The notes under the pieces: generated by a model
Database searches by the model: none
Told to the model about the DNA's origin: nothing
Seen by the model: only the letters and a program-made list of their open reading frames with translations
Translations under genes and position numbers: made by a program
In this document: positions 1 to 10,364 of the stretch, piece by piece
Numbering within the stretch: position 1 is the stretch's first letter
Layout: each line of letters starts with the position of its first letter
Source: Vibrio vulnificus NBRC 15645 = ATCC 27562
Lineage (GTDB): Bacteria > Pseudomonadota > Gammaproteobacteria > Enterobacterales > Vibrionaceae
Assembly (NCBI RefSeq): GCF_002224265.1
Contig: NZ_CP012881.1
Span: 310,001 to 374,000 of the forward strand
Reading direction: 5' to 3'
DNA: 64,000 bases

Positions 1-208
1 ACGAAGCCAGCAATGCAGGTTGAGTACGGAACGTCTGATTCAAATCTTCCGCAGGACCGTTTTGTACCAGTGCCCATAAATCGTAGCCAAGCGCTTCTGA
101 CGCTTGTGCAAATGTTTGTTTAACGATTTCATACTGTTCGCCAAGATCTGCCAGCATACCAACTGCTTGAGAACCTTGACCTGGAAATACGATAGCAAAC
201 TTGCTCAT
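1..208 (-). CDS. fabD: Malonyl-CoA:ACP transacylase, N-terminal part (cut by window edge)
   Basis: Only the first 69 codons are inside the window; the gene runs off the left edge. The reverse-strand translation begins MSKFAIVFPGQGSQAVGML, and FPGQGSQ is the signature N-terminus of FabD, which moves malonyl groups from CoA to acyl carrier protein to supply chain-extension units in the cytoplasm. The ATG is preceded by an AAGGAAAAT-type ribosome binding site. The gene follows fabH on the same strand with a 75-bp gap (209-283), as in the plsX-fabH-fabD order of gammaproteobacteria. The active-site serine region lies outside the window. Confidence 0.95.
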   Translation of the reverse strand, partial: MSKFAIVFPGQGSQAVGMLADLGEQYEIVKQTFAQASEALGYDLWALVQNGPAEDLNQTFRTQPALLAS

Positions 209-283
209 AGTAATTTTCCTTAACCGAAGCTAAATAAAATACTGTTACTACTCACGAGCAACAGCAAAATTATGAATTCTTAA

Positions 284-1234
284 TTAAAAGCGAACTAACG
301 CTGAACCCCAAGTGAAACCGCCACCAAAGGCTTCGAGTAGTAGCGTCTGACCACGCTGAATACGCCCATCACGCACCGCCTCATCTAATGCCGTCGGTAC
401 GGTTGCCGCAGAGGTATTGCCATGACGATCAAGGGTAATCACCACTTGATCAAGAGACATTGACAATTTTTTCGCCGTTGCTGAAATAATGCGATAGTTG
501 GCCTGATGAGGAACTAACCAGTCGAGCTCAGATTTATGCATATTGTTCGCAGCCAAAGTATCTTTAACCAGTTTCGATAACTGAGTCACCGCAACTTTGA
601 ATACTTCGTTACCCGCCATATGCAGCCACTTGTCGGCATCTTTGCCGCGCTCAGGTACTTCTAAGCTAAGAAGATCACCAAACTCACCATCCGCGTAGAT
701 GTGAGTAGACAGAATACCCGGCTCTTCGCTTGCTCCAACAACCACAGCACCTGCGCCATCACCGAATAAGATAATGGTCGAGCGGTCCGTTGGATCGCAA
801 GTTTTCGATAAAGTATCAGAACCAATAACCAGTACGTTTTTACACATACCCGTTTTAATATGTTGATCAGCAATAGAAAGAGCATAGACAAAGCCGGAGC
901 ACGCCGCGGCTAAATCGAACGCAGGACAACCTTTGATGCCAAGCTTTGCCTGTACCTGACATGCAGATGAAGGAAAAGTATGGCTTCCACTTGTCGTCGC
1001 GACGATGATCAGGTCAATATCGTCTTTGTCGATACCTGACATCTCTATCGCGTTTTGAGCCGCATAAAAACCCATATCAGCGACTGTTTCATTTTCAGCA
1101 GCAATACGACGCTCTTTAATACCGGTGCGGGCAACAATCCACTCATCACTTGTCTCTACCATTTTCTCTAGATCGGCATTGGTGCGGATCTGAGATGGCA
1201 GGTAGCTGCCAGTACCTAAAATTTTGCTATACAT
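284..1234 (-). CDS. fabH: 3-oxoacyl-ACP synthase III (KAS III)
   Basis: FabH starts fatty-acid synthesis by condensing acetyl-CoA with malonyl-ACP. The 316-residue protein has the family's usual length. The catalytic cysteine is C112 in AAACSGF, the histidine lies in VPHQANYRI and the asparagine in GNTSAA, so the Cys-His-Asn triad is complete. The glycine-rich C-terminus ([16 protein letters not shown]) is typical. The start codon lies 5 bp after the plsX stop codon, which indicates translational coupling within the yceD-rpmF-plsX-fabH-fabD operon. Vibrios often carry a second fabH-like gene elsewhere; this copy sits at the conserved fab locus. Confidence 0.97.
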   Translation of the reverse strand: MYSKILGTGSYLPSQIRTNADLEKMVETSDEWIVARTGIKERRIAAENETVADMGFYAAQNAIEMSGIDKDDIDLIIVATTSGSHTFPSSACQVQAKLGIKGCPAFDLAAACSGFVYALSIADQHIKTGMCKNVLVIGSDTLSKTCDPTDRSTIILFGDGAGAVVVGASEEPGILSTHIYADGEFGDLLSLEVPERGKDADKWLHMAGNEVFKVAVTQLSKLVKDTLAANNMHKSELDWLVPHQANYRIISATAKKLSMSLDQVVITLDRHGNTSAATVPTALDEAVRDGRIQRGQTLLLEAFGGGFTWGSALVRF

Positions 1235-1239
1235 GAAGA

Positions 1240-2265
1240 CTAATAATGCCTCTCGAGTAAAACCGCTTCCAAACGATCGCTTATACGGCTTGGTACTTGT
1301 CGTTTGACCTCGTGTACCGCCTCACCAATCGCATTAACTAAGGCAGACACATCAGCACTTCCATGACTTTTTATCACAATGCCGCGCAATCCTAGCAAAC
1401 TTGCGCCGTTATACTGGTCGGGGTTCAGTGTTTTTAGTTCATTAAATAGTTCAGAAAACAATATTCTGGCTATCCAACCCTTTATCGACGAAGCCATCAT
1501 GCTGGTTTTTATTTTTTCGATAAACAGCTGCGCAGTTCCTTCGCTGGCTTTTAGGCAGACGTTGCCAACAAATCCATCGCATACAATCACGTCTGCTGCG
1601 TTTTTTAAGATTTGGTTCCCTTCAATGTAGCCGACAAAGTGAACCGCTTGTGTCTGCGATAGCAGTTCAGCGCAACGCTTCACCAAATCATTGCCTTTCG
1701 TTTCTTCTTCGCCCACGTTCAACACCGCGACTCTTGGAGCACGGTTCAAATGCTCTTCAGCAAGTGCAGAGCCCATGACCGCGAATTGAAACAAAGTATC
1801 CGCATCGCACGAAACATTGGCACCAAGATCCAACATCCAACTGCGACCACCCGTTACGGTTGGTAAAGCGGAGATCAATGCAGGCCGGTCGATTCCCGGC
1901 AGCAATTTGAGAATAAAACGAGAAAGCGCCATGAGTGCGCCAGTATTGCCACCGCTGACGCATGCATCGGCGGTTGAGTCCGCAACAAGCTCGATTGCAT
2001 GTCGCATTGAACTGCCTTGGCTGTTGCGCAGGGCTAAAGAAGGCTTTTCGGAATTAGAAATCATTCGATCACAATGCTGAACGCTCAGGCGAGCATCAGG
2101 TTTGTAACCTAATAAGGAAAGTTGGGACGTGATCTGTTGTTGATCACCTGTAAGAATCACTTTTAGCTCTGGGAAATGAGACAGTGCCTGCACGGCGGCA
2201 GGCACTGTGACGCGCGGACCGAAATCCCCGCCCATTGCATCAAGTGCAACGGTAATACTTTGCAA
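1240..2265 (-). CDS. plsX: Phosphate acyltransferase PlsX, TTG start
   Basis: PlsX converts acyl-ACP to acyl-phosphate, the first step of phospholipid synthesis through PlsY. The N-terminus [16 protein letters not shown] is diagnostic. An ATG-initiated frame begins farther upstream at 2301, but that would overlap the end of rpmF and add 12 residues not found in the family. I choose the TTG at 2265, which has a TAAGG ribosome binding site overlapping the rpmF stop codon. This gives 341 residues, close to the family norm. The gene is transcribed with rpmF and fabH. The start codon is inferred; the identity is secure. Confidence 0.93.
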   Translation of the reverse strand: MQSITVALDAMGGDFGPRVTVPAAVQALSHFPELKVILTGDQQQITSQLSLLGYKPDARLSVQHCDRMISNSEKPSLALRNSQGSSMRHAIELVADSTADACVSGGNTGALMALSRFILKLLPGIDRPALISALPTVTGGRSWMLDLGANVSCDADTLFQFAVMGSALAEEHLNRAPRVAVLNVGEEETKGNDLVKRCAELLSQTQAVHFVGYIEGNQILKNAADVIVCDGFVGNVCLKASEGTAQLFIEKIKTSMMASSIKGWIARILFSELFNELKTLNPDQYNGASLLGLRGIVIKSHGSADVSALVNAIGEAVHEVKRQVPSRISDRLEAVLLERHY

Positions 2266-2275
2266 AGGATCAACC

Positions 2276-2446
2276 TTACTTGTTGATAACCTTTTTGCCA
2301 CGGTAGTAACCTTCAGCGGTTACGTTGTGACGTAGGTGAGTTTCACCTGAAGTCGCGTCTACAGATAGTGCAGCTGTAGTTAGCGCATCGTGTGAACGAC
2401 GCATGCCACGCTTAGAACGTGTCTTACGGTTTTGTTGTACGGCCAT
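2276..2446 (-). CDS. rpmF: 50S ribosomal protein L32
   Basis: This 56-residue basic protein was read directly from the reverse strand. It starts [20 protein letters not shown] and ends [11 protein letters not shown], matching the non-zinc L32 of gammaproteobacteria, a structural protein of the large ribosomal subunit near the peptidyl-transferase region. The ATG has a strong AGGAGTAGGG ribosome binding site. It lies between yceD (gap 35 bp) and plsX (gap 10 bp), the conserved order linking ribosome and lipid synthesis. Confidence 0.97.
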   Translation of the reverse strand: MAVQQNRKTRSKRGMRRSHDALTTAALSVDATSGETHLRHNVTAEGYYRGKKVINK

Positions 2447-2481
2447 TGACCCTACTCCTATGTTATGGTTCAGCTTAAAGC

Positions 2482-3006
2482 TTAGCGCTTTAGGCTTTTT
2501 AAAACGTCGAACGGATTTGGTTTTGTTTCCTCAATTTCTTCAGGAATCTCACCAAAAACCATGTTATTTGAATCAACGCTGCAATCCGCTTCGTCATGCA
2601 TTGCAATTTGAGGTAATTCTAAGATGAACTCATCTTCAACAAGTTGAATAAGGTCGACTTCGCCATATTCGTTAAGATCTACCAAATCGTAACATTCTGG
2701 GGCATCTTGCTCACTTTTCTCACTGTAGTAAGGAGTATAAGTGAACTCTACTTCACACAGATGCGTGAAGGTCTCATTACAACGTTGACATTCTAAACCG
2801 ACTTCGATGTTAGCTTTACCAGAGATAACAACAAGTCGCTGTTCATCTATCTCAAATGACAAATAGACTTCTGCGTCGCGTTTTACGCCTTCGGTCATTT
2901 CAGCTAGACGCTTAAACAGACTGGCTTGGATGATGCCATCGTAATCCAATCTCTTCTGCGCGGCTTTGGCTGGATCCACCGTTCGCGGTATTTTTACCTT
3001 TTGCAT
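2482..3006 (-). CDS. yceD: YceD family protein (DUF177), linked to 23S rRNA/L32 biogenesis
   Basis: The 174-residue protein matches E. coli YceD along its length: MQKVK start, QKRLDYDGI, the [12 protein letters not shown] block with a CxxC pair near residues 92-95, the acidic [15 protein letters not shown] stretch, and the [13 protein letters not shown] end. The family is nearly always directly upstream of rpmF and has been linked to 23S rRNA accumulation; its biochemical activity is not settled. The start is fixed by homology, but no Shine-Dalgarno sequence precedes it, and the predicted promoter puts the transcript start within a few bases of the ATG (see findings). Confidence 0.92.
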   Translation of the reverse strand: MQKVKIPRTVDPAKAAQKRLDYDGIIQASLFKRLAEMTEGVKRDAEVYLSFEIDEQRLVVISGKANIEVGLECQRCNETFTHLCEVEFTYTPYYSEKSEQDAPECYDLVDLNEYGEVDLIQLVEDEFILELPQIAMHDEADCSVDSNNMVFGEIPEEIEETKPNPFDVLKSLKR

Positions 3007-3015
3007 AGGGCGCGA

Positions 3016-3044
3016 ATATTATCTTCCAAAAAGAATTTAGTCAA
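3016..3044 (-). promoter_or_regulatory. Sigma-70 promoter of the yceD-rpmF-plsX-fabH-fabD operon
   Basis: On the minus strand there is a TTGACT -35 box (3039-3044), a 17-bp spacer and a TAATAT -10 box (3016-3021). The expected transcription start is about 3006-3010, which is at or just before the yceD ATG (3006). Seen in the sequence; activity is inferred. Confidence 0.65.
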
Positions 3045-3155
3045 AGGAAAAGGCAAAAAAGTTGTACTTTTTTGCGCTTGTTATACAGAGCATTAGCATG
3101 CTCCAACGGGAATCCGTTATGCTATGAAGAATGCTCCGTCAAATTGTAAGCCAAA

Positions 3156-3740
3156 ATGGAAAATTACCAACTAGTTTTAGCGTCTACCTCACCATTTCGT
3201 CAGCAACTGCTGGAAAAACTGGCAATTCCTTTTTCAACTCTCTCTCCAAACTGCGATGAGACCCCACTGGAAGGCGAGTCCCCACAACAGTTGGTCTTGA
3301 GACTTGCCGAAAGCAAAGCGCAATCGTGTCAAATCAACCAACCAAGCTTGGTGATAGGCAGCGATCAAGTGTGCGTTATTGACGGTAACATTGTGGGTAA
3401 ACCTCATAGTCGACAAAATGCCATCGCACAACTGACCGCTCAAAGTGGCCAATCCATTGTGTTTTATACTGGGTTGGCGGTTTACAACAGCGAAACCGGA
3501 GAAACACGCTCTTGCATTGATGAGTTCAAAGTGCATTTTCGCCCACTGACCCAAGCTCAAATTGAGCGCTATGTGGATAAAGAACAGCCATTCTTCTGTG
3601 CTGGCAGTTTCAAAAGTGAAGGATTAGGGATTGCTTTGTTTGAAAAGTTAGAAGGCAAAGATCCCAATACCTTAGTTGGCCTCCCCTTAATCGACCTCAT
3701 TGACTTACTAGCTCAACAAGGCATGCACATTTTGGGTTGA
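3156..3740 (+). CDS. yceF: Maf/YceF family nucleotide pyrophosphatase
   Basis: The 194-residue protein starts with [17 protein letters not shown], the Maf family N-terminal signature, and has the conserved [11 protein letters not shown] and KPHSRQNAI motifs. The YceF subgroup hydrolyses modified nucleotides such as 7-methyl-GTP and so cleans the nucleotide pool. It sits between divergent yceD and convergent rluC, the same neighbourhood as in E. coli, which favours YceF over YhdE. The substrate is family knowledge and is not shown by the sequence. Confidence 0.93.
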   Translation: MENYQLVLASTSPFRQQLLEKLAIPFSTLSPNCDETPLEGESPQQLVLRLAESKAQSCQINQPSLVIGSDQVCVIDGNIVGKPHSRQNAIAQLTAQSGQSIVFYTGLAVYNSETGETRSCIDEFKVHFRPLTQAQIERYVDKEQPFFCAGSFKSEGLGIALFEKLEGKDPNTLVGLPLIDLIDLLAQQGMHILG

Positions 3741-3750
3741 TACAAAAGAA

Positions 3751-3777
3751 AAAGGGATGATTCGCTCATCCCTTTTT
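3751..3777. terminator. Bidirectional terminator between yceF and rluC
   Basis: A 10-bp stem (AAAGGGATGA with TCATCCCTTT) around the loop TTCGC, with T runs on both strands, lies between the convergent stop codons. Confidence 0.85.
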
Positions 3778-3779
3778 CC

Positions 3780-4727
3780 TTATCGACTGGTTCGTAATGA
3801 TTGAACGACCTTTTCCAACTGCTCACCCATCGGCGCGTTGATTTCCATTGGTTGTTCTGTCGCCGGATGTGTAAAGCGAATGTTGGCGGCATGAAGGAAC
3901 AAGCGGTTCAGTCCATGCTGAGCAGTATAAGCATCGAAACGTCGATCGCCGTATCTGTCATCCCAGGCAATGGGGTGCCCACTATATTGAGTATGAACTC
4001 GAATTTGATGGGTTCTTCCCGTAATAGGGCTAGCTTGGAGCAGCGTCGCTTGTTCAAACTTCTCGATTACCTTAAAGCGGGTTTCTGATGGCTTACCGTT
4101 TGGATTGACGCGCACAATGCTGTTGACTTCGTTTTTCAGTAATGGGGCGTTAACCACTTTGCAACTGTTTTTCCACTCTCCCATCACTAGTGCAAAATAG
4201 TATTTCTGTACTGTTTTCTCACGAAACTGCGCTTGCAAATGACGCAGAGCTGACCGTTTTTTCGCCACCAAAAGAATACCAGAGGTATCACGGTCGATGC
4301 GATGCACGAGTTCAAGAAAACGCGCTTCTGGTCGCAGTGCACGTAACGCTTCGATAGCACCAAACTTGAGACCACTTCCACCATGGACGGCGGTACCTGA
4401 AGGCTTATTTAACACCAACAGATGGTCATCTTCATAAATGATCAAATCTTGCAGTTCAGCCACTTTGTTTAGTTTCGTACTCGGTGCCGTTTCAGGATCT
4501 TTTTTCTCAACGGTTACCGGTGGAATGCGAACAACATCACCAGCAGCCAATTTATATTCGGCCTTAACTCGCTTTTTGTTTACGCGCACTTCTCCCTTAC
4601 GCACAATTCGGTAAATCATGCTTTTCGGAACATCTTTCAGTTGGTTGCGTAGAAAATTATCAATACGCTGCCCTGCCATATCTTCATCAATATCGACGAT
4701 TTGGACTTTAGTTCTTATTTCATTCAT
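3780..4727 (-). CDS. rluC: 23S rRNA pseudouridine synthase C (sites 955/2504/2580)
   Basis: The 315-residue protein has an N-terminal S4 RNA-binding domain (about residues 18-80: RIDNFLRNQLKDVPKSMIYR) followed by the RluA-type catalytic domain. The catalytic aspartate is in HRIDRDTSGILLV near residues 142-154, and the GRTHQIRVH motif follows. Length and order match RluC, which modifies three uridines of 23S rRNA. It lies divergent from rne, as in E. coli. Confidence 0.94.
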   Translation of the reverse strand: MNEIRTKVQIVDIDEDMAGQRIDNFLRNQLKDVPKSMIYRIVRKGEVRVNKKRVKAEYKLAAGDVVRIPPVTVEKKDPETAPSTKLNKVAELQDLIIYEDDHLLVLNKPSGTAVHGGSGLKFGAIEALRALRPEARFLELVHRIDRDTSGILLVAKKRSALRHLQAQFREKTVQKYYFALVMGEWKNSCKVVNAPLLKNEVNSIVRVNPNGKPSETRFKVIEKFEQATLLQASPITGRTHQIRVHTQYSGHPIAWDDRYGDRRFDAYTAQHGLNRLFLHAANIRFTHPATEQPMEINAPMGEQLEKVVQSLRTSR

Positions 4728-5384
4728 GGCGCTATTCTAAAGGTAAATTTGCTGGGTCTGCTGACTTGTTGTGATACAAGCATCGAGCAAGTCATTATTA
4801 TGGCAAACTTGTGCTATTTGTTCGCAAAGCCGCACATTTTAGCGGTTTTCCACGACTAGGAAAACCGTAGAATTTTTGCTGACCGTGTAATAGAGCAGTT
4901 CAAAGTTACTCACAGGTTACTAATAACTCAATCGTTGTTTATTAAACAATCAGTTAGCAAACGCAAAATTGAATGAAACACGAAAAAATTTCATCGTTTG
5001 CCGCAATGCTCGTTGCTGATATTACCGTCCACTGCTATAGTTCACAGCTGCGAAGGTAGGTCTGGTTGAATTTTATGCAAAACCGACCATTTATCCACAA
5101 GCAAATGAGTAGTTTGTTGGTGTTTGAATGCAGCAATTGGCGTAAGACATATCAAAACCGACATAACTGTCACACTACTCATCGCACACTCATGTTGAGT
5201 AATTACCGATATTAATGCGGCTCACAGGCAATTCTTTGTTTGTGATGACTGACGTGCCCTTAGAGCATCCCCTTCCAGCCGGGAGGCTGCAACGCGTAAA
5301 CCACGGGATCAGGCACCATGAGATAGCGATATTCAGTGACAGGTAATTAAGACAATAAAAGATAAAGACAACGAGAAATTATCA
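4728..5384 (+). promoter_or_regulatory. Long rne leader region, probable autoregulatory 5' UTR
   Basis: These 657 bp contain no credible gene. In E. coli the rne transcript has a long structured 5' UTR through which RNase E cuts and represses its own mRNA. Here the part next to the gene (about 5260-5384) is purine-rich and contains short stems such as CCAGCC/GGGAGGCTG. A perfect DnaA-type 9-mer TTATCCACA is at 5091-5099. The region also holds the rluC promoter on the other strand. That this leader mediates feedback control is inferred from its length, position and the known E. coli mechanism. Confidence 0.55.
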
Positions 5385-8300
5385 ATGAAAAGAATGTTGA
5401 TTAACGCAACTCAAAAAGAAGAGTTGCGTGTCGCTTTGGTTGATGGCCAGCGACTTTACGATCTAGATATCGAAAGTCCTGGACATGAGTCAAAAAAAGC
5501 AAATATCTATAAAGGACGTATTACCCGTGTTGAACCTAGCTTGGAAGCTGCATTTGTAGATTACGGAGCTGAGCGTCACGGTTTCCTTCCTCTAAAAGAA
5601 ATTGCCAAAGAATATTTCCCAGATGGTTACTCTTACCAAGGTCGCCCAAGCATCAAAGAGGTGCTGACTGAAGGTCAAGAAGTCATCGTTCAAATCGAAA
5701 AAGAAGAACGTGGTAGCAAAGGTGCGGCATTGACCACCTTTATTTCCCTAGCGGGTAGTTACTTAGTTCTTATGCCAAACAACCCACGTGCCGGCGGTAT
5801 CTCCCGTCGTATCGAAGGGGATGAACGCACCGAATTAAAATCTGCATTAAGCACACTGGAACTACCGCAAGGTATGGGTCTTATCGTGCGTACGGCAGGC
5901 GTTGGTAAGAGCGCTGAAGAGCTAGAGTGGGATTTAAACGTTCTGCTTAAGCACTGGGCCGCCATCAAAGATGCTTCTGAATCCAATCCAGCACCTTTTT
6001 TGATTCATCAAGAAAGTAACGTAATCGTTCGCGCGATCCGCGACTATCTACGCCGTGACATTGGTGAAATTCTTATTGATAGCAACACCATCTATGAACG
6101 TGCCAAAGAACACATTCAGTTGGTTCGCCCAGATTTTGTTAATCGCGTGAAGAAGTATGACGGTGAAGTGCCACTGTTTAGCCACTACCAAATTGAAAGC
6201 CAAATCGAATCGGCTTTCCAACGTGAAGTGCGTCTGCCTTCCGGTGGCTCTATCGTTATCGACCCAACAGAAGCACTGACGTCTATCGATATCAACTCTG
6301 CTCGTGCAACAAAGGGCGGCGATATCGAAGAAACCGCACTGAACACCAACTTAGAAGCAGCAGATGAAATCGCTCGCCAGTTGCGTCTTCGCGACCTTGG
6401 TGGTCTTGTGGTGATCGACTTCATCGATATGACACCCGTACGCCATCAACGTGAGGTAGAAAACCGTCTGCGTGAAGCCGTTCGTCTCGATCGCGCTCGC
6501 GTTCAAATCGGCCGTATTTCTCGCTTTGGTCTGTTAGAGATGTCTCGCCAACGCTTGAGCCCTTCTCTTGCAGAAGCAAGCCATCATATCTGTCCTCGTT
6601 GTAGTGGTACAGGTGTGGTTCGCGATAACGAATCTCTTGCTCTTTCTGTTCTTCGTCTTATCGAAGAAGAAGCACTTAAAGACAACACTGCTCAAGTATT
6701 GGCTGTTGTACCAGTGCCTATCGCCTCTTACCTTCTAAATGAAAAACGTCGCTCTGTGAACCACATTGAACGTATTCAAGAAGTGAAGATCACCGTTGTT
6801 CCAAACTCTGATATGGAAACGCCGCATTTCGAAGTGATTCGTGTGCGTGAAGGTGAAGAAGTGGATCTGCTTTCTTACCTGCTACCGAAGAAACTCGAAG
6901 CAATGAAAGAAGCGGAAGGCAAAGAGAGCCCCGAAACCGAATACAAGCCGAAGAAAATCGAAGAGCCTGTGCTTAAAGGTTTTGCTTCTCCAGCGCAATC
7001 TGTGCCAGCTCCAACTCCAGCGCCAAAAGCAGTGGTTGCTAAAGTGGCAAATGAAAAACCGCAGGCAGAAGAGAAACCGGGTTTGTTTGGTCGCTTAATC
7101 AAAGCATTGGGTAGCTTCTTATTCGGTTCTGCTGAAGAAAAAGCAGAAGCAGAGAAGACCGAACGCAAAGACGACCGTGAAAAAGGCAACCGTCGTCAAA
7201 AACGTGACCGTAACGATCGTCGTCGTAATAACCGCGACAACCGCGACAACAATCGTGACCGTGATGGCAAACGTCGTCAGCGCAATCGTGATGAAAACGT
7301 CGTTGAGACTCAAGATGAAGCAATCAAACCACGTTCTCAGCAAAAGCGTAAGCAGAGACCGGCTCAAAACAAAGCAGATAATGCAGTAGAGAGCAAAGCA
7401 AACGCGAAAGTGGCAGAAAAAGGCCTACAGCTTGCTGCCGAAGCACAAGGTGCGTCGAAGCAAGAAGGTCAGAAAACGCCAAGCAAAGCGGAGAAAGTGA
7501 AAGAGCGCCGTCAGCGTCGTAAACTCAACAAACCTGTTCGCGTGAAAGATCAGCTAGAACAAGCTGAAGAAACGCTTATGGATGTAGCTCCAGTCGTTGA
7601 AGCAGAAGTCTTTAATAAGCAAAACACACCGGTATCTGAGAAATCAGAGAAAGTGGTTGCTGACTCTGTCGATGCGATGGACAACAACGAAAACGAAGAA
7701 AAACCACGTCGTAATCGTCGTTCTCCTCGTCATCTACGAGCAAGTGGACAACGTCGTCGTCGCGGTCGTGATCGTCGCCCTAACCCATTCCGCCTACGTA
7801 AAGGTGGGGTTGCCTCTCCAGAAATGGCCATGGGTAAAGTGATGCCTCGTTACATTCCAAAACCAGTTGCTAAGAAAGAAGAAGCGGTTAAAGAAGAGGT
7901 TGTAACAGCCGTTGCTGCAGTACCTGCAATGCAAGGTGGTGTCGCATGTCCAGAAATGGCGATGGGTAAAGTGATCATCAGTCGCGATATCACCGCTGCA
8001 CAAGCACCGACTGAAACGAAGCCAAAACGTTCTAAATCTCGTCACAACAGGCCAGCAAAAGCAGCCGTTGTTGAGGTGGTTACTGAAGAACCAATGGTAG
8101 AGAACGCGGCTGTAGCACCGATTCAAGAAACTGAAATTCAGAAAATCGAGCCTCAAGTTGAAAGTGCTTCACAACCAGTAGAACAGGTTTCTATCGAAAC
8201 TACAGAAGTAGTGGCAGAAATCGTTGAAACGACTGAGGTTGTCGCAGAAGTGGAAAGCGCAACGGAAACAGTCGCAAACGAAACCGAAGCAACTGTGGCA

Positions 8301-8498
8301 GTAGTCGGAAGCTCTATCAAGGTAATTAAAGCGCAAGCTTCAGCACCGATGACTAAGGCACCTGGCCCTCAAGAGCTTATTGAGATCCAAGTTGTCGCGG
8401 CACCATTTAAAGCAGAGCGCTATTCACAGCGTGGTGCGGGTAGCCAAGTGGCGACAAGTCAAGCCTCAGCGGCAATGACAAAGCCTGAAATGGTGTAA
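5385..8498 (+). CDS. rne: Ribonuclease E, degradosome scaffold
   Basis: RNase E is the essential endonuclease that starts mRNA decay and processes rRNA and tRNA. The 1037-residue protein starts [10 protein letters not shown] like E. coli. The N-terminal half has the S1 domain, catalytic aspartates in [10 protein letters not shown] and [10 protein letters not shown], and the zinc-link CPRCSGTG near residue 405. The C-terminal half is disordered scaffold: an amphipathic membrane-targeting helix ([15 protein letters not shown], about 565-580), Arg-rich RNA-binding stretches (about 600-640 and 770-800), enolase-type motifs, and C-terminal [11 protein letters not shown] and [11 protein letters not shown] stretches resembling the PNPase-binding end. 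The GGVA(S/C)PEMAMGKV motif occurs twice (807-819 and 851-863). The ribosome binding site is weak, which fits an autoregulated gene. Confidence 0.97.
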   Translation: MKRMLINATQKEELRVALVDGQRLYDLDIESPGHESKKANIYKGRITRVEPSLEAAFVDYGAERHGFLPLKEIAKEYFPDGYSYQGRPSIKEVLTEGQEVIVQIEKEERGSKGAALTTFISLAGSYLVLMPNNPRAGGISRRIEGDERTELKSALSTLELPQGMGLIVRTAGVGKSAEELEWDLNVLLKHWAAIKDASESNPAPFLIHQESNVIVRAIRDYLRRDIGEILIDSNTIYERAKEHIQLVRPDFVNRVKKYDGEVPLFSHYQIESQIESAFQREVRLPSGGSIVIDPTEALTSIDINSARATKGGDIEETALNTNLEAADEIARQLRLRDLGGLVVIDFIDMTPVRHQREVENRLREAVRLDRARVQIGRISRFGLLEMSRQRLSPSLAEASHHICPRCSGTGVVRDNESLALSVLRLIEEEALKDNTAQVLAVVPVPIASYLLNEKRRSVNHIERIQEVKITVVPNSDMETPHFEVIRVREGEEVDLLSYLLPKKLEAMKEAEGKESPETEYKPKKIEEPVLKGFASPAQSVPAPTPAPKAVVAKVANEKPQAEEKPGLFGRLIKALGSFLFGSAEEKAEAEKTERKDDREKGNRRQKRDRNDRRRNNRDNRDNNRDRDGKRRQRNRDENVVETQDEAIKPRSQQKRKQRPAQNKADNAVESKANAKVAEKGLQLAAEAQGASKQEGQKTPSKAEKVKERRQRRKLNKPVRVKDQLEQAEETLMDVAPVVEAEVFNKQNTPVSEKSEKVVADSVDAMDNNENEEKPRRNRRSPRHLRASGQRRRRGRDRRPNPFRLRKGGVASPEMAMGKVMPRYIPKPVAKKEEAVKEEVVTAVAAVPAMQGGVACPEMAMGKVIISRDITAAQAPTETKPKRSKSRHNRPAKAAVVEVVTEEPMVENAAVAPIQETEIQKIEPQVESASQPVEQVSIETTEVVAEIVETTEVVAEVESATETVANETEATVAVVGSSIKVIKAQASAPMTKAPGPQELIEIQVVAAPFKAERYSQRGAGSQVATSQASAAMTKPEMV

Positions 8499-8518
8499 CG
8501 CCTTAAGCTAAAAACATA

Positions 8519-8545
8519 AGGGTCATCTTCGGATGGCCCTTTTTA
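8519..8545 (+). terminator. rne terminator
   Basis: A 9-bp stem closed by a C(TTCG)G tetraloop (AGGGTCATC / GATGGCCCT) is followed by TTTTT, just after the rne stop codon. Confidence 0.9.
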
Positions 8546-8758
8546 TTACTTGTAAATATCCATTCATCACCCTAATCATTATTGAACTTAATCACACTTT
8601 TCTGTAGCATCTTGCGACTCAGCTTTTCGGCACGGGTGCAAACAAGCTCTTTTTTCCTCAATCAGCGAACCTCAATCGCAGATCAAGGATAGGTTTCAGT
8701 TTTAATGCTTTGCGAACTTGTGTCGGGTAAATTCATTTAACGATATTAGCCAAAACAC

Positions 8759-10318
8759 ATGTTCGAATTTCCTCAATTTTCAAAGCACTCAGTAAAAAAT
8801 GATGTGCTCTCCGGGCTCACCGTTGCGCTAGCATTGGTGCCAGAAGCCGTTGCTTTTGCCTTCGTTGCTGGCGTTGACCCTATGGTTGGCCTCTACGCAG
8901 CCTTTATTGTGGGTTTAGTCACTTCGATTTTCGGTGGACGTCCAGGTATGATTTCCGGCGCAACTGGCGCAATGGCAGTTGTCATGGTTTCGCTCGTTTC
9001 TTCACATGGTGTCCAGTATCTGTTTGCCGCGATTATGCTCGCAGGTATTTTGCAGATTGCCGCTGGTCTATTTAAACTGGGCAAATTTATCCGTATCGTG
9101 CCGCATCCAGTTATGATCGGCTTCGTCAATGGTCTCGCGATCGTGATTTTCCTCGCGCAACTCGGCCAGTTTAAAATGGCGGATGCAGCAGGTGGACTCA
9201 CTTGGTTACCTCAAGATCAGATGTTGCTGATGTTGGGCCTTGTCGCTCTTACTATGGCCATCATCCACTTCTTACCAAAGTTAACCACGGCCGTCCCTTC
9301 ATCTCTTGTTGCCATCGTGACGGTAACAGGCTTAGTGATTGGCTTTGATCTTGAAACTCGTACGGTGGTTGATTTCCTACGTACCATGTCTGGTGACGAA
9401 GGCGCCACTCTCGCGGGTAGCCTACCGACCTTTGCTTTACCGATGGTTCCTTTTAATCTGGAAACCTTGCAAATCATCTTCCCATACGCGGTGATTCTTG
9501 CGGCTATTGGTTTGATTGAATCACTATTAACGCTCACCGTGTTGGACGAAATGACCAACACCCGTGGTCAGTCAAACCGAGAGTGTATCGGGCAGGGTAT
9601 GGCAAACATGACCTGTTCTGTCTTCGGAGCAATGGGTGGCTGTGCGATGATCGGCCAATCGATGATCAACGTCAATTCAGGTGGCCGAGGGCGTCTTTCA
9701 GGCATCGTTGCTGCTGTGGCGCTTCTGATGTTTATCTTGTTTGCTGCCGCACTGATTGAAATGATCCCTCTTGCTGCTCTCGTTGGGGTAATGTTTATGG
9801 TGGTGATCGGTACCTTTGAATGGGCCACCTTCAAGCTGGCACGCCGCGTACCTAAGCAAGATTTCTTTGTTATCGTGCTCGTGACGGTCGTAACAGTGAT
9901 GACAGACCTAGCAGTGGCAGTTGCTGTCGGCGTGATAGCTTCAGCACTGATGTTTGCTTGGAACCACGCAAAACACATTTACGCAGATACCCGTATGAAC
10001 GAGGAAGGTTCTAAAGAGTACAGGATTCACGGTCCTATCTTCTTTGGTTCAACGGCTAACTTCCTTGAACTATTCAACGCGCAGCAAGACCCAAGCGATG
10101 TCATCGTCGACTTTGCCGATTCTCGTGTTACCGATCACTCGGCAATCGAAGCGATCGAAACATTGGCGGAGCGATACTCTGCCGTAGGCAAAACGCTGCA
10201 CCTGCGTCATTTGAGTCCAGATTGCCGCAAGTTGCTTGATAAGGCTGGAAGTTTGGTCGAGATTAACGTCAAAGAAGATCCGAGCTATAAAGTCGCCACC
10301 GACGTACTCGCGGGATAA
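8759..10318 (+). CDS. SulP (SLC26) family anion transporter with C-terminal STAS domain
   Basis: The 519-residue membrane protein begins with the SulP signature: [22 protein letters not shown], then [18 protein letters not shown]. About ten to fourteen membrane segments occupy residues 15-405, and a soluble STAS domain occupies about 430-515 ([20 protein letters not shown]). Family members carry sulfate, bicarbonate or dicarboxylates; the sequence alone does not decide. It is monocistronic, with a terminator on each side. No clear Shine-Dalgarno sequence precedes the ATG at 8759. The in-frame ATG at 8883 is too far inside the domain to be the start. Confidence 0.88.
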   Translation: MFEFPQFSKHSVKNDVLSGLTVALALVPEAVAFAFVAGVDPMVGLYAAFIVGLVTSIFGGRPGMISGATGAMAVVMVSLVSSHGVQYLFAAIMLAGILQIAAGLFKLGKFIRIVPHPVMIGFVNGLAIVIFLAQLGQFKMADAAGGLTWLPQDQMLLMLGLVALTMAIIHFLPKLTTAVPSSLVAIVTVTGLVIGFDLETRTVVDFLRTMSGDEGATLAGSLPTFALPMVPFNLETLQIIFPYAVILAAIGLIESLLTLTVLDEMTNTRGQSNRECIGQGMANMTCSVFGAMGGCAMIGQSMINVNSGGRGRLSGIVAAVALLMFILFAAALIEMIPLAALVGVMFMVVIGTFEWATFKLARRVPKQDFFVIVLVTVVTVMTDLAVAVAVGVIASALMFAWNHAKHIYADTRMNEEGSKEYRIHGPIFFGSTANFLELFNAQQDPSDVIVDFADSRVTDHSAIEAIETLAERYSAVGKTLHLRHLSPDCRKLLDKAGSLVEINVKEDPSYKVATDVLAG

Positions 10319-10325
10319 TCACTTT

Positions 10326-10356
10326 AGGGGATGAGTTCACGTCATCCCCTTTTTTG
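10326..10356 (+). terminator. Terminator of the SulP gene
   Basis: The stem GGGGATGA / TCATCCCC (10327-10334 with 10342-10349) is followed by TTTTTT. It may also serve the convergent phosphatase gene. Confidence 0.85.
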
Positions 10357-10364
10357 TAGGGTCG

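Noticed and set aside
7099..7389. Several overlapping frames within the second half of rne, both strands
   Set aside because: They arise from the Arg/Asp-rich repetitive codons of rne (CGT/GAC) and have no signals of their own.
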